NCBI GenBank assembly: GCA_002331025.1
Contig: DCYG01000044.1
Span: forward strand, 220,266-284,265
Origin: Firmicutes bacterium UBA2116
GTDB taxonomy: Bacteria; Bacillota; Clostridia; Tissierellales; Sedimentibacteraceae
DNA: 64,000 nucleotides
Direction: 5' to 3'
Each line of letters begins with the position of its first letter. Position 1 is the first letter of the stretch. The notes below the pieces were generated by a model. That model did not search any database, had not been told where the DNA came from, and was given only the letters and a program-made list of their open reading frames with translations. Positions 1 to 9,800 of this stretch are shown one piece after another. The position numbers and the translations under genes are program-made.

Positions 1-13
1 GTCTGATTATGCT

Positions 14-1048
14 TTATTTAACTTCGATATACACATCTACATTATAGTTAGGCAATAAAAATGAATCATTATTATCTATTGATATCTTAATGGGAACTAT
101 AGTTTCACCGTTATTTTTAAATGCCATTTGAGAAATATATTTGACGCTGCCTTCATATTCACGCATTCTGTCAGCCACGGGAACAATTCTTACCCTTGCT
201 CCTACCTGTATATCTTTAATAAATTCTTCTGCAACCTCAGCTTCAATTATTAAGCTGTCAAGATCAGCAATGCTGAATGCTTTTTTTGAGATGTCGGTAA
301 TATGCCCCGTCTCATATTGCATATCATAAATTGCTGCATTATTGTAATGTGAAACAATTTGATTTTCTCTGATATACTGTTTATTCAGTTTGTTTTCCAA
401 AGCTTCCATTTTGCTTTTTAATTGCATGATGTTTTCCATTTGAACAGCTTTCTCAATAATTTCAGATTCAGCCTTTTTATTTATTGAATCTAAAATATTA
501 CGAATTTCAAATTTAATATTATCCACTTTGTTTTTACTTTCATTTAGATTCATCTTAGATTGATTGTAGGTATCCTCTGTAATTGCTCCCTCTTTATACA
601 GTCTTTCGTTATTGTTAAATTCACTGACTGCCGTTGAATATACCTGTTCTGCAAATTCTAAGTTACTTTTAAGCTTATCCATTTCTGTCTGCTGATTGTC
701 TTTACTGTTCAGCTTAATTTGTTCATACTCTAATTCTGCTATGTTAAGCTGGCTTTTAATATCAGAAACCTGCACTTCATACTGAGACATATCCAAGGTC
801 AAAATCGGTTCATCAAGCTTGATATGCTGACCGTTACTTACCAATATATCTGTGACAACAGATGTAAAATCAATGATAATATCCATTGAATCCTCCGCTT
901 TTACAACGCCAAAGCTTTCAATTACTTTCTTTTCCTGTGATAAATCAATTTCTTCAACAGGCGCTGCCGTTTCCTTGGGAGTACACCCGTACATACTTAA
1001 GCTTAATAATATAATCAAAAATATTAAAATAGATTTTTTAAATATCAT
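14..1048 (-). CDS. HlyD/MacA-like periplasmic adaptor lipoprotein
   Basis: A 344-residue membrane-fusion (adaptor) subunit, probably linking an ABC exporter to the cell exterior. The N-terminus is a lipoprotein signal: a short positive stretch, about 15 hydrophobic residues, then Gly21-Cys22. A barrel/lipoyl-like segment follows. Residues about 95-225 are Gln/Glu/Lys-rich and heptad-like, the coiled-coil hairpin typical of HlyD/MacA proteins. The C-terminal part looks like the beta-barrel region (around EAEVAEEFIKDIQVG). It is the last gene of a three-gene minus-strand operon and touches the ATPase gene. No TolC-like partner is present, which fits a Gram-positive cell envelope. The family is clear; the exported substrate is unknown. 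Confidence 0.85.
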   Translation of the reverse strand: MIFKKSILIFLIILLSLSMYGCTPKETAAPVEEIDLSQEKKVIESFGVVKAEDSMDIIIDFTSVVTDILVSNGQHIKLDEPILTLDMSQYEVQVSDIKSQLNIAELEYEQIKLNSKDNQQTEMDKLKSNLEFAEQVYSTAVSEFNNNERLYKEGAITEDTYNQSKMNLNESKNKVDNIKFEIRNILDSINKKAESEIIEKAVQMENIMQLKSKMEALENKLNKQYIRENQIVSHYNNAAIYDMQYETGHITDISKKAFSIADLDSLIIEAEVAEEFIKDIQVGARVRIVPVADRMREYEGSVKYISQMAFKNNGETIVPIKISIDNNDSFLLPNYNVDVYIEVK

Positions 1049-1723
1049 TTATTCCCACACCCTTCCATCTCTTACATTAATTATCCTGTTGCCGTATTTA
1101 GCCGTTTCATGCGAATGGCTGACCTGCAAAATTGTTTTTCCTTTATCTTTATTTATGCGTTGGAGTAATTTCATAACCTCATCAGATGTCTTACTGTCAA
1201 GATTTCCCGTTGGTTCATCAGCCAGAATTATATCCGGCTCGTTAATTAATGCTCGGGCTATTGCAACCCGTTGCTGCTGCCCGCCTGACAATTCTCTGGG
1301 TGTATGACTTTTTCTGTCTGACAGCTCAACCACTTCAAGTATTTCATCTAACCTGCTTCGGTAGTTTTTTATTTTTTTGCCGTCCAGCAATATGGGAAGC
1401 ATTATATTATCCTCCACCGTCAAATTAGGTACCAAATTATAAAACTGAAATACAAACCCAACCTCTCTGCGCCTCATTATACTTTGTTCTTCGTCTGATA
1501 AAACAGAAATATCATGTCCCTTTATCGATATTTTGCCTGATGTAGGTTTATCCAAGCCTCCGATCAAATACAACAATGTACTTTTTCCTGATCCGGATGG
1601 ACCCATTATCGTAATAAAATCACCTTTGTCAACAGAAAGATTTATTTCCTTCAATATCTCTACCGGTACGGTTCCCAGCATATATGTTTTATAAAGCTCT
1701 GCAACCTCTATTATCTTCTCCAT
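1049..1723 (-). CDS. ABC transporter ATP-binding protein (LolD/MacB type)
   Basis: The ATPase of a MacB/LolCDE-like exporter, energising the adjacent FtsX-type permease. Walker A is GPSGSGKST, the signature is LSGGQQQR, Walker B is ILADEPTGNLD and the switch His lies in VSHSHE. The start at 1723 (sequence MEKIIEVAELYKTY) is preferred because GGGAGG lies 5 bases upstream. An in-frame start further upstream would run 32 bases into the permease gene. The permease stop is 10 bases before this start and the HlyD gene follows without a gap, so the three are one transcription unit. The family is certain; the substrate could be a peptide, lipid or antibiotic. Confidence 0.93.
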   Translation of the reverse strand: MEKIIEVAELYKTYMLGTVPVEILKEINLSVDKGDFITIMGPSGSGKSTLLYLIGGLDKPTSGKISIKGHDISVLSDEEQSIMRRREVGFVFQFYNLVPNLTVEDNIMLPILLDGKKIKNYRSRLDEILEVVELSDRKSHTPRELSGGQQQRVAIARALINEPDIILADEPTGNLDSKTSDEVMKLLQRINKDKGKTILQVSHSHETAKYGNRIINVRDGRVWE

Positions 1724-1733
1724 AGCATCCTCC

Positions 1734-4256
1734 CTATTCATATTTAATCGCCTCAATAATATCAAATTTAGACGTTTTTAATGCTGGACTTATAGAAGCA
1801 ATTACAGAAATTATTATTCCGCCGATTAAGGATATAACGAACAAATCAAATTTATAATGTATGGATAACGGAACCCTTATTGCCAGCATAATTTTAGGTA
1901 CTGTCCAAAGCATCGGCAAGGCTCCCATAATCCCAACTATTGCACCTATGCATCCTCCCGTCAATGCCTCAATGAATATCATTTTCAGAGTTTGTTTTTT
2001 GCTGAGCCCTACCGAACGCTGTATCGCTATGGTGCGCTTTCGTTCAATAAAACTTATCATGTAGTTGTTAAAAACTCCAAAAACACCTATCAGCATAGCT
2101 AAGACCGAAAATGCTTTCAGAATAATCATAAATTGATTGTTTGATTCATAATTCATTCTTTCCATGTTTCTGATTGTATTTCCCCATACATCTCGTCTCA
2201 TAAATTTTTCCTTTACAGATGCGAGAACAAGGTCGGGATCTTCAGATGTTTTTACGAAAAATCTGTTATAATACGGCTGGTTCATATCGGACTTAAAATA
2301 TTTTTGAGAAATTAGTGCATTGCTTCCGTTTTGCATTATTGAGTCAAAAAAGCCTATTACCTTGTATGTTTTTTTGCCTGCATTCATTTCCAATATCAGT
2401 TCATCGCCGATTTCCACATCTAAGCTTTCTCTGGCCATCATGGCAATCAGAATATTTCTGCCTTCATCAAGCTTTTTAAATATTTCGTCATGATTGCCTT
2501 TGCCGTCCAGACGAAAAGCTACGTAATCTCTGTACTTACTTATATCAATCCCCTGCAGATATCCTATGCTGTAATCAGTATCCGAAACCCTGATACCCTG
2601 CCAGCTTTCATAAGCTCCGTATGTACCTTCCACACCATCAATGCTTCGAAGTACTTGTTCTGCATTCCTGTCTCCGTTTAAGCTGACCATTATATCAAAT
2701 TTCCAGTCCTTATATCCATTTAACACTTCAATACCCACACTGTAGCTGATTGTATTAATCATGAGAATCACCGAAATTCCAATCGCCAATAGTGATATAT
2801 TATTTAATATATTTTTATTATCCTTTAAATTTTTAACTGCAAGATAACCGATGTTTCCAAACATAAAGCTATAAATGTTTTCAAATATCTTCAAAATATA
2901 TGTTGTAATGAAAGGAACACATATTATTACAGCCGCAAATGTCACAAGCAAAGATAAAACATTGATAACAATTGATACTGATTTTGGTGTAACAAGGGGC
3001 AAAGCAAAGGATAAAGCCAGCATTAATGCTACAATAACGGCTTTTTTGCTTTTTCTGATTGTTTTTATTTCAGTTTGATTCAACACTAAATCCTTTATCG
3101 GAATTTTGGATGCTTTACTTATAGGAATCCATGAGCTGACTATTGCAACTGATAATGCTAAAAGAAAGGTTGTTATTACTTGTATAAATCCAAATTTAAT
3201 TGATACCTCTAATTGTCCGTTGTATGGATCCGAAGCCATAATCATTGTTATAAGGTATAAAACCGCAATTCCTGTAAATATCCCCAGAATACCTCCTATA
3301 ATTCCGTATGCAAAACTTTCTCCGATAAGTACAATATCAGTCATACGCTTTGTAGCACCGATACTCCTGAATGTACCTATAACCGGAAGCCGCTCTGTTG
3401 TTATAACCTTGAATGTAGAATAAATAATAAATATGCTTATAAAAAGAACCATAACCGTCATCAGATATAGGGGCACAACAATAAACTGCATATATTCTCT
3501 GATTTCTTCAACGGTAAACGGCTCTCTGACAGTATACCTTGTATATAAATCACTGAGTTCATTTTTTACGTTTTGGATATCGGCTCCTTCTTCAAGCACC
3601 ACATATGCATTATGCACCTTTCCCCTCATGTTAAGCATTGAAGCAAGAGTGTCCAAGGGCATTACCGACATCATACTGTCGGATTGGGGAGAATGCTGAA
3701 ATATACCGGTTGGTCTTGAAATTCCCCAGACAGTCAATATTTTATTGATACCGCCTATTTCTATTTCAATCCTGTCCCCTACCTTGTAACCATACTTATC
3801 AGCAAATAATTTACTTAGAATAATGCAATTATCTATAAAATCTTTGCCGGCCGCCTTCTGGCTGTAATTTACAGGATTAAGCTTTTCCAGCTCTTCTAAA
3901 TCGAATCCTTTTATATAGAGTTTTTCTGTTTTCGTTCCTGATATCTTACTTTCTTCTTCGGACAATTTATAAACTCCGCCCACAGATAAATCTCCGACTG
4001 CATAGGAAACTCCGTCGATTTTTTCATTTCTTATTTTAAATGTATTGGATGGGGAATTTCTGTCAGGAAAGATAATAAGGTCTGCCTTACCTGTCTGCAT
4101 CTTGATCAGGGCTTCATACATACTGCTCATTGTTCCGGCTAAACCGCTTGATGCAAAAAAGAGAGCTGCAGATATGGTAACAGAAAATATAATAATAAAT
4201 GATCTGAACTTTTTTTCAACAATACTTTTCGATAAAAATTTAACGATAATGCTCAC
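1734..4256 (-). CDS. FtsX-like ABC permease (MacB/YknZ family)
   Basis: An 840-residue permease with two FtsX-type halves. There is one membrane segment near residues 18-38, a large extracytoplasmic domain, and three segments around 255-385. Further hydrophobic segments at about 405-510 are followed by a second extracytoplasmic domain and three C-terminal segments at about 715-835. This duplicated layout is that of YknZ/MacB-type mechanotransmission permeases. The first codon is GTG, with a purine-rich GGCGGTG shortly upstream. It is the first gene of the operon with the ATPase and HlyD lipoprotein. No regulator or two-component system lies beside it. Confidence 0.88.
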   Translation of the reverse strand: MSIIVKFLSKSIVEKKFRSFIIIFSVTISAALFFASSGLAGTMSSMYEALIKMQTGKADLIIFPDRNSPSNTFKIRNEKIDGVSYAVGDLSVGGVYKLSEEESKISGTKTEKLYIKGFDLEELEKLNPVNYSQKAAGKDFIDNCIILSKLFADKYGYKVGDRIEIEIGGINKILTVWGISRPTGIFQHSPQSDSMMSVMPLDTLASMLNMRGKVHNAYVVLEEGADIQNVKNELSDLYTRYTVREPFTVEEIREYMQFIVVPLYLMTVMVLFISIFIIYSTFKVITTERLPVIGTFRSIGATKRMTDIVLIGESFAYGIIGGILGIFTGIAVLYLITMIMASDPYNGQLEVSIKFGFIQVITTFLLALSVAIVSSWIPISKASKIPIKDLVLNQTEIKTIRKSKKAVIVALMLALSFALPLVTPKSVSIVINVLSLLVTFAAVIICVPFITTYILKIFENIYSFMFGNIGYLAVKNLKDNKNILNNISLLAIGISVILMINTISYSVGIEVLNGYKDWKFDIMVSLNGDRNAEQVLRSIDGVEGTYGAYESWQGIRVSDTDYSIGYLQGIDISKYRDYVAFRLDGKGNHDEIFKKLDEGRNILIAMMARESLDVEIGDELILEMNAGKKTYKVIGFFDSIMQNGSNALISQKYFKSDMNQPYYNRFFVKTSEDPDLVLASVKEKFMRRDVWGNTIRNMERMNYESNNQFMIILKAFSVLAMLIGVFGVFNNYMISFIERKRTIAIQRSVGLSKKQTLKMIFIEALTGGCIGAIVGIMGALPMLWTVPKIMLAIRVPLSIHYKFDLFVISLIGGIIISVIASISPALKTSKFDIIEAIKYE

Positions 4257-4302
4257 AAAACACCGCCAAAAGATAGATTAGTTACAACAAATTTCCAGCG
4301 CG

Positions 4303-4332
4303 ATTATACCATATATATTTATGTGAGCACAA
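4303..4332 (-). promoter_or_regulatory. Candidate sigma-A promoter of the FtsX/ABC/HlyD operon
   Basis: On the minus strand TTGTGC is separated by 18 bases from TATAAT, with TGG directly before the -10 (extended -10). The -10 lies about 47 bases upstream of the permease start codon. Confidence 0.45.
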
Positions 4333-4393
4333 TAGGTTTATACGTTTTTTAATTGTTTTTTAATTGATTTTTAATATAATTACTGCCTTCCGT

Positions 4394-5293
4394 TCACCGT
4401 TTCATATTTAACAAAACTATCGCAATAAAAATGAGTATTATTCCAATAACATTCTGAGCGGTCAAAACTTCTTTAAAAACTATAATTCCGGTCATAGTTG
4501 CGACCATCGGCTCCACAAAAGCTATGACGGCAGCTTTACCTGCTTCTAATTTTTCCAATCCCTTTGTATATGCTAAAAACGGTATAAGCGTCGATACAAT
4601 TCCAATCTGCAATATATCTGATAATAAATCACTGTTGTTCATTACTGCTTCGGTTAATGCACCAACTTTGCAAAAGGGTAAAATTGCAACAGATGCAACA
4701 ATAAATGTATATACTGTAACTGTCATAGGATGATATTTTTTAAGTGCAACACTTCCGAATATACTGTAAAGAGCATAGAAAAATCCGGATGCAACTCCGG
4801 TTGCAATGCCCATACCTGATATGTTTAGTTCATTATTTGAAATTATGCCTGTTGTAAATACACATCCGGAAAAGGCAAGACACAGAGCAATCAATTTCTG
4901 CTTCGTAATCTTTTCCTTAAAAAAAATTGCCGACATAATCATAACGAAGCATGGAGCCGTATACAATAAAATTGATGCAAGAGAAAGCGGTGTTTGATTA
5001 ATTGTGATAAAATAAAATACATTAAAAAATATGATGCTGATTATTCCTGTTCCTGCAAAATACCACAAATCCTTAAAATCAATCACAAACTTTTTTCTGT
5101 CTTTTAAAACCAGATAGATTATTAAGCTGACAGCGACTACGAAACACCTCGATGCGGTAATTTGTACGGAGCTCAATCCATATGCTGACATTGATCTTGT
5201 AAAAATTCCGATAATACCCCAGCAGCTCCCTGCAAGCATAATCAAAAAAACAGCTATTAATTCAGATGTTGATTTAACCCTTTGTTCATCCAT
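4394..5293 (-). CDS. EamA/DMT-family transporter (drug/metabolite exporter)
   Basis: A 299-residue integral membrane protein with about ten hydrophobic segments and two homologous EamA halves. The first half contains LAGSCWGIIGIFTRSM and GIISIIFFNVFYF; the second contains SGFFYALYSIFGSVALKK and AFVEPMVATMTGIIVFKE. The last motif is typical of the RarD/YdcZ-like DMT superfamily. GGAGG lies 9 bases before the ATG. It stands alone between the exporter operon and the divergent carboxypeptidase gene. Proteins of this type export amino acids, nucleosides or toxic metabolites; the substrate cannot be read from sequence. Confidence 0.9.
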   Translation of the reverse strand: MDEQRVKSTSELIAVFLIMLAGSCWGIIGIFTRSMSAYGLSSVQITASRCFVVAVSLIIYLVLKDRKKFVIDFKDLWYFAGTGIISIIFFNVFYFITINQTPLSLASILLYTAPCFVMIMSAIFFKEKITKQKLIALCLAFSGCVFTTGIISNNELNISGMGIATGVASGFFYALYSIFGSVALKKYHPMTVTVYTFIVASVAILPFCKVGALTEAVMNNSDLLSDILQIGIVSTLIPFLAYTKGLEKLEAGKAAVIAFVEPMVATMTGIIVFKEVLTAQNVIGIILIFIAIVLLNMKR

Positions 5294-5402
5294 TTAACAT
5301 CCTCCGTATATTACTAAATTGGTTTTAATGTATTATATAGTTATTTTTATCTATTATCAATAAAATTGACAACAATACTTTAATTTATGATTTTATGATT
5401 AA

Positions 5403-5432
5403 TTAACCAATTTTATCATACTTTCATATAAT
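5403..5432 (+). promoter_or_regulatory. Candidate promoter of the LD-carboxypeptidase gene
   Basis: TTAACC, an 18-base spacer and a perfect TATAAT lie about 40 bases upstream of the ATG. A strong ribosome site (AGGAGG) follows. The -35 is weak, so this is a moderate call. Confidence 0.4.
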
Positions 5433-5471
5433 GGTTAGATAAACAGATAACATTGATACAGGAGGATATAA

Positions 5472-6398
5472 ATGGCTATAAGACCACCTATTCTGCGAGC
5501 CGGTGATACCGTAGGAATAGTTACCCTCGGCAGTCCCCGCGATGCTGAAACAATTGATTCAAGAATACAAACCCTGCAGGAAATGGGATTTAATGTTTTA
5601 GTGGGGGATACTGTATATTCTGATGCCGGTATTGTTTCTGCATCACCGGCGGAACGAGCATCGGACTTAATGAATATGTTTATGAATCCCGATGTCAAAG
5701 CTATTATACCTACAAGAGGTGGTACGGGTGTATCAGATATTATTCCTTATCTTGATTATAATTTAATAAACCGCAACCCCACAATTATTACCGGATACAG
5801 CGATATAACAATATTATTAAACGCCTTATACGTATTGGCAGATTTAATTACTTTTCACAGCTTACTTTTAATAGATTTCAGACCTACCACTCCGGCATAT
5901 AATTTTAATCAGTTTTTTACGGCAACATCAACATTGACTTCACCAAGACGGCTCGAAAATCCTCCCGGAATGCCATTAATAAGCAGAGTTCCGGGAAACG
6001 TAATAGGCTCAATAGTCGGAGGTAACCTTACATCATTCGTGGATTCATTGGGAACTCCTTTTGAGGTCGATACTACAGATAAAATTATATTGATTGAAGA
6101 AACCCATGAAGCAGCAAGCCGTGTTTACAGAATGCTTGCTCACTTGATACATGCAGGTAAATTCAGAGATTGTGCCGGAATTATAATGGGAGAGTGTTCA
6201 GGCTGCTATGCAAATTACGGCAGGTCCTATGAAGATATAATAAATGAAGTAATAGTACCGTTGGGCAAACCGCTCATGACAAACTTAGCTTCCGGTCATG
6301 GTATTTACAAAATGGCCATCCCCATAGGTGCAGTTGCAAACCTTAATACCTTCACCAACTCTCTGACGGTGTTAGAACCTACTGTCTCATTGGACTGA
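5472..6398 (+). CDS. S66 family LD-carboxypeptidase (LdcA/MccF-like)
   Basis: A 308-residue serine peptidase of the LdcA/MccF family. These enzymes trim the terminal D-Ala from murein tetrapeptides or cleave microcin-type nucleotide peptides. The nucleophile Ser110 is in the GYSDIT elbow, an acidic residue (Glu209/210) in ILIEETHEA matches the catalytic Glu, and His276 in SGHGIYK completes the triad. The N-terminus PPILRAGDTVGIVTLGSP is the usual start of the family. No signal peptide is seen, so the enzyme is probably cytoplasmic (peptidoglycan recycling). AGGAGG precedes the ATG. The stop codon coincides with the edge of a repeat fragment. Confidence 0.88.
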   Translation: MAIRPPILRAGDTVGIVTLGSPRDAETIDSRIQTLQEMGFNVLVGDTVYSDAGIVSASPAERASDLMNMFMNPDVKAIIPTRGGTGVSDIIPYLDYNLINRNPTIITGYSDITILLNALYVLADLITFHSLLLIDFRPTTPAYNFNQFFTATSTLTSPRRLENPPGMPLISRVPGNVIGSIVGGNLTSFVDSLGTPFEVDTTDKIILIEETHEAASRVYRMLAHLIHAGKFRDCAGIIMGECSGCYANYGRSYEDIINEVIVPLGKPLMTNLASGHGIYKMAIPIGAVANLNTFTNSLTVLEPTVSLD

Positions 6399-6436
6399 AC
6401 GGCAGCGAAGCAAACCGGGCATTTCCATCAATCTAA
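6395..6436. repeat. Probable fragment of the REP-like repeat found at 42740-42852
   Basis: The stretch starting at the carboxypeptidase stop (TGAACGGCAGCGAAGC) resembles the right-hand part of the 42.7 kb repeat (TGAACGGCAACGAAACAG), and the similarity continues to CAATCT. Only about 40 bases are shared and there are several mismatches. It is read as a decayed fragment. Confidence 0.35.
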
Positions 6437-6445
6437 AAACTAATA

Positions 6446-6474
6446 TTGCTAATTTATATAATCTTTTGTATAAT
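6446..6474 (+). promoter_or_regulatory. Candidate promoter of the ArsR gene
   Basis: TTGCTA, a 17-base spacer and TATAAT, followed after about 20 bases by the GGAGG of the ArsR gene. A second TATAAT lies at 6457-6462. Confidence 0.5.
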
Positions 6475-6502
6475 AACTATGTACCTGACTATGGAGGTTA
6501 AT

Positions 6503-6799
6503 ATGAATAATTTTAAAGATAATGAAAAAATTATGATTGAATATGCTGAAATGCTGAAAGCTTTAGCCCATCCCGTAAGATTATGTATAGTACATGGTTT
6601 GATAAATTGTGACGGCAGTAATGTGTCTAATATCCAAAACTGTTTAAATATGCCCCAATCAACCATTTCCCAACACCTATCCAAGCTTAGAAGCTACGGT
6701 ATCATAACAGGTGAAAGAAACGGATTGGAAATTATTTATAAAGTAAGCAACGATAAGGTCAGGGCTTTAATTGAAGCAATATTTAATGAAAATATATAA
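6503..6799 (+). CDS. ArsR/SmtB-family transcriptional regulator
   Basis: A 98-residue winged-helix repressor. The DNA-recognition region reads NMPQSTISQHLSKLRSYGI, followed by a wing (GERNGLEIIYKV), as in ArsR/SmtB/YgaV proteins. The start at 6503 is chosen because GGAGG sits 5 bases upstream; an upstream in-frame start would add a hydrophobic tail with no ribosome site. Two Cys residues (in RLCIVHG and LINCDGS) could serve as redox or metal ligands, but no standard ELCVC metal motif is present. No adjacent target gene is obvious, so its signal and regulon are unknown. Confidence 0.88.
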   Translation: MNNFKDNEKIMIEYAEMLKALAHPVRLCIVHGLINCDGSNVSNIQNCLNMPQSTISQHLSKLRSYGIITGERNGLEIIYKVSNDKVRALIEAIFNENI

Positions 6800-6840
6800 C
6801 TTAAAAAATCCAAGTATAATTTATACTAGGATTTTTTAAG
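6800..6840. terminator. Bidirectional intrinsic terminator between convergent genes
   Basis: The 12-base arm CTTAAAAAATCC (6800-6811) and its exact complement GGATTTTTTAAG (6829-6840) enclose a second inverted pair (AGTATA/TATACT). The A- and T-runs serve both strands, ending the ArsR gene (+) and the giant surface-protein gene (-). Confidence 0.8.
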
Positions 6841-6847
6841 TATATGA

Positions 6848-9800
6848 TTATCTGTTTCCCTCTATAAATCTCTGCAATATCATTGCTGTTTCTGCTCTGG
6901 TCGCATTTCCTTTCGGTGCAAGAGTAACCTCTCCCCTTCCTTTGATAAGTCCTTTTCCAACCGCCCATTCCATTGCTGACAATGCATAATCCGATATCAA
7001 ATCATTATCCTCAAATTCAGACAAATCTACCCCCATATCTTCTGCTTCAAAGTTTTTATATAGGAAGTATCTGTAAAGAATAGCTGCAAACTGCTCACGC
7101 GTTATATTTTCATTCGGGCAGAATCTGGTTTGATCAATACCTAATACAATGCCATTTTGTTTAGCCCATGCTACCGCATCATAGTAATAATCATCCTCTC
7201 TGACGTCGGTGAAATTTCCGTTTGCAGCCTGTGGTCGGTTTTCTAATCTGTGAAGTATTGTAACAAGCATACCTCTTGTGACTGATAATTCAGGACCAAA
7301 GGTGTCCGTTCCTGTTCCGATCATAAGTCCGTTCTCTGATACAAATTTAACTGCATCATAGAACCAATCCGTTTCCCTGACATCCTTAAACGGATTTACA
7401 TACTCCTTCTGCAAATTGTCAGCCTTTGTCTTATCAGAGTCATCTTTACCGTCATCCGGATTCTCAACTGTATATAATGCCTCAAATGAAGTACCCGAAC
7501 TATTAAAGTCAAATGTGGTGCTGAAGGTTTCTTCTCCGCCTACAACTAAAGAAGTTCTTCCGCCAAATTGCTTTGTTTCAATTGTCCTTCCGCTTTCATT
7601 CTTCAATTTTACTACTATATTTCCGCCTGATATTTCATTCATAGAATTATTCGTAAGCTCAACCTGCACTGTTGACCTGCCTGATTGAGATTTCATCCTG
7701 CTTGCAATTGAAACCCTCTCCATATTCTTGCCGATAAGCCCTCTAATTTTAACATAGTCCCAGTTATTTGACATATCAGCATCTTCAATTTCTTCACCGT
7801 CTTCTTCTATAGCTGCCTTGAAAAATATCCATTCTCCGTCATCAGGTATCTCTCCTTCTTCATTGAGTATACCCTGCAATGCCTCTTCGTCTAACAATAC
7901 ATTCTTGATGAACATACCGTTATTAATCATATTCAGCGAAGCTGCATCACTTATTGTTTCTGCTGCAATGGGCTCTGCTTCAGAGTCAGGGTTATCATAT
8001 GCATAAAGCTTAACTGTATGCTTTCCTTCTGTCAGCTTTGAAAAAGTATTATTGTGAAGCATTACACTGAACATTCTCTCTCTTTGAACTTCCTTGACAA
8101 CATCAATACCGTATATACCTATATCAGGAACATTTAATTTAATGTTACCTGAGGCAATATCCAAAGATGAAGGATATTTCCCTGTAACTGAATATGCAGC
8201 ATCAGTAATTGTTTCAGGAACCAAGTAAAATATATTGATATCCTTGTACTGTCCGGGCATGATGTAATCTCCGGCTCCAAATTCATGAACTGTTCCTCCG
8301 AAATTAATATTTAAATTATTAATTGGCTCTATTCCGCTATTGTAAATTCGGAACATAAAAGGCATTTCATTTCCGGGAATAATTTCATTACGATTATAAT
8401 AAATTTCTTCAATTGACACCTTATTTTTGTATTCTGCCTGTCCATAAATTATATTGCTATATTCATCTGCCCTATTATAATCGGTTGTCTGAAGCATAAA
8501 ATTAATTTTACCGGTATTATCAACATATGCATCATAAAAATCTATGAGGTTGTTTTCATCAAGCTTTAAAAGTTTGATTTCAGGAGAAATTGAAACACTT
8601 TCACCATTTAAGATAAATTTCCTTCCCCATAATGCATGGCTGTAATTATCCTCTGCATCAAATTCCGGTTGAACCCATACTATGGACAAATCCTCTATAT
8701 TCTCTGAACCCTTTGTAAACTTGAAATTACTGTAGATCGTATCAATCTCAGTTTCAAAATCATTATAAATATTTCCCTTTCCATCAACCGCTGTAACTCT
8801 GAGCACACTGTTCCCTGCAGTTTCTTCAGTTCCTGCTCCCCTGACTGAATAACCTATAACAAAGCGTTCCTTATCAGGGAAGGCAACAGATGTTATTTGC
8901 GGATTTTCATCTCTGTCTTCATTGTTGCTTAATCTTATATTTTTTATATTACCCTCATCATCAATTATTGCGCAGTATATTTCAGTATTGTCTGTGTCAC
9001 CCATTGTTACTTCATAAGTTATGGCAGAAGTACCATCAGAGAGCATTTTTGCATTAAAGGTGTTTATACTGTCTATGCTTCCGTCATACAGACATTTTTC
9101 TTCACTCCATGCACTGCCGTCATATATTTTGTACATTATATTATCTATACCCTCAAAGCTTAATGGATTGTCCATATCACCAACGCTGAAGCTTCTCCAT
9201 GCAACTATTGTTTTTTCTCCATTCGTTGCAACTACAGGACACATATCCGCCATGGAATTGTCAGTGAGGCGTGTAGTAACAAATTCAGAGCCATTATAAA
9301 TACCGGCCATAATTTCTGTACTTGAAAGCATGTTTTGAATGTCTTCTGCTGTTGCTTCACTTCCTTCTATAAGTTCCATATCCGTTATAACCCTTGTCCA
9401 TGCAGCTGCAGCATCAGATGATGTGCCGTCAACAACCACATCTGTGTCAGCATAGTCAGAAGCATCTATTTCAGCACCCTCTAAAAATGCACCCCCTGAT
9501 TTCAGGGAAAAACAAACTGATGTATCCTTTATGTCATAGCTGTTCATATCCGATACATATACCATCATTTCTCCATCAGTACTTAATGCAGGATTGGAAT
9601 AAGGATATGCATTGGACTGAATAATGCTTATACCTCCTGCCGACAATCTCCTTGGCATACTAAAATTCCAATATCTTTCATCAGCTAAATATGATCTGTC
9701 TTCAAAGGTGGCATGTTTATTAAAGCCTTCGCTGCCTGCCATATGTTTGTCTGATACTAAATTATATTGTATAGAATCATATTGTTTTTTTATGTTATTG

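Noticed and set aside
852..1307. A 151-codon frame on the plus strand opposite the HlyD and ATPase genes
   Set aside because: It is antisense to two well-supported genes, has no ribosome site and no family resemblance.
9021..9299. Several 60-100 codon plus-strand frames inside the giant SLH gene
   Set aside because: They run antisense to a continuous well-supported coding frame and lack ribosome sites.
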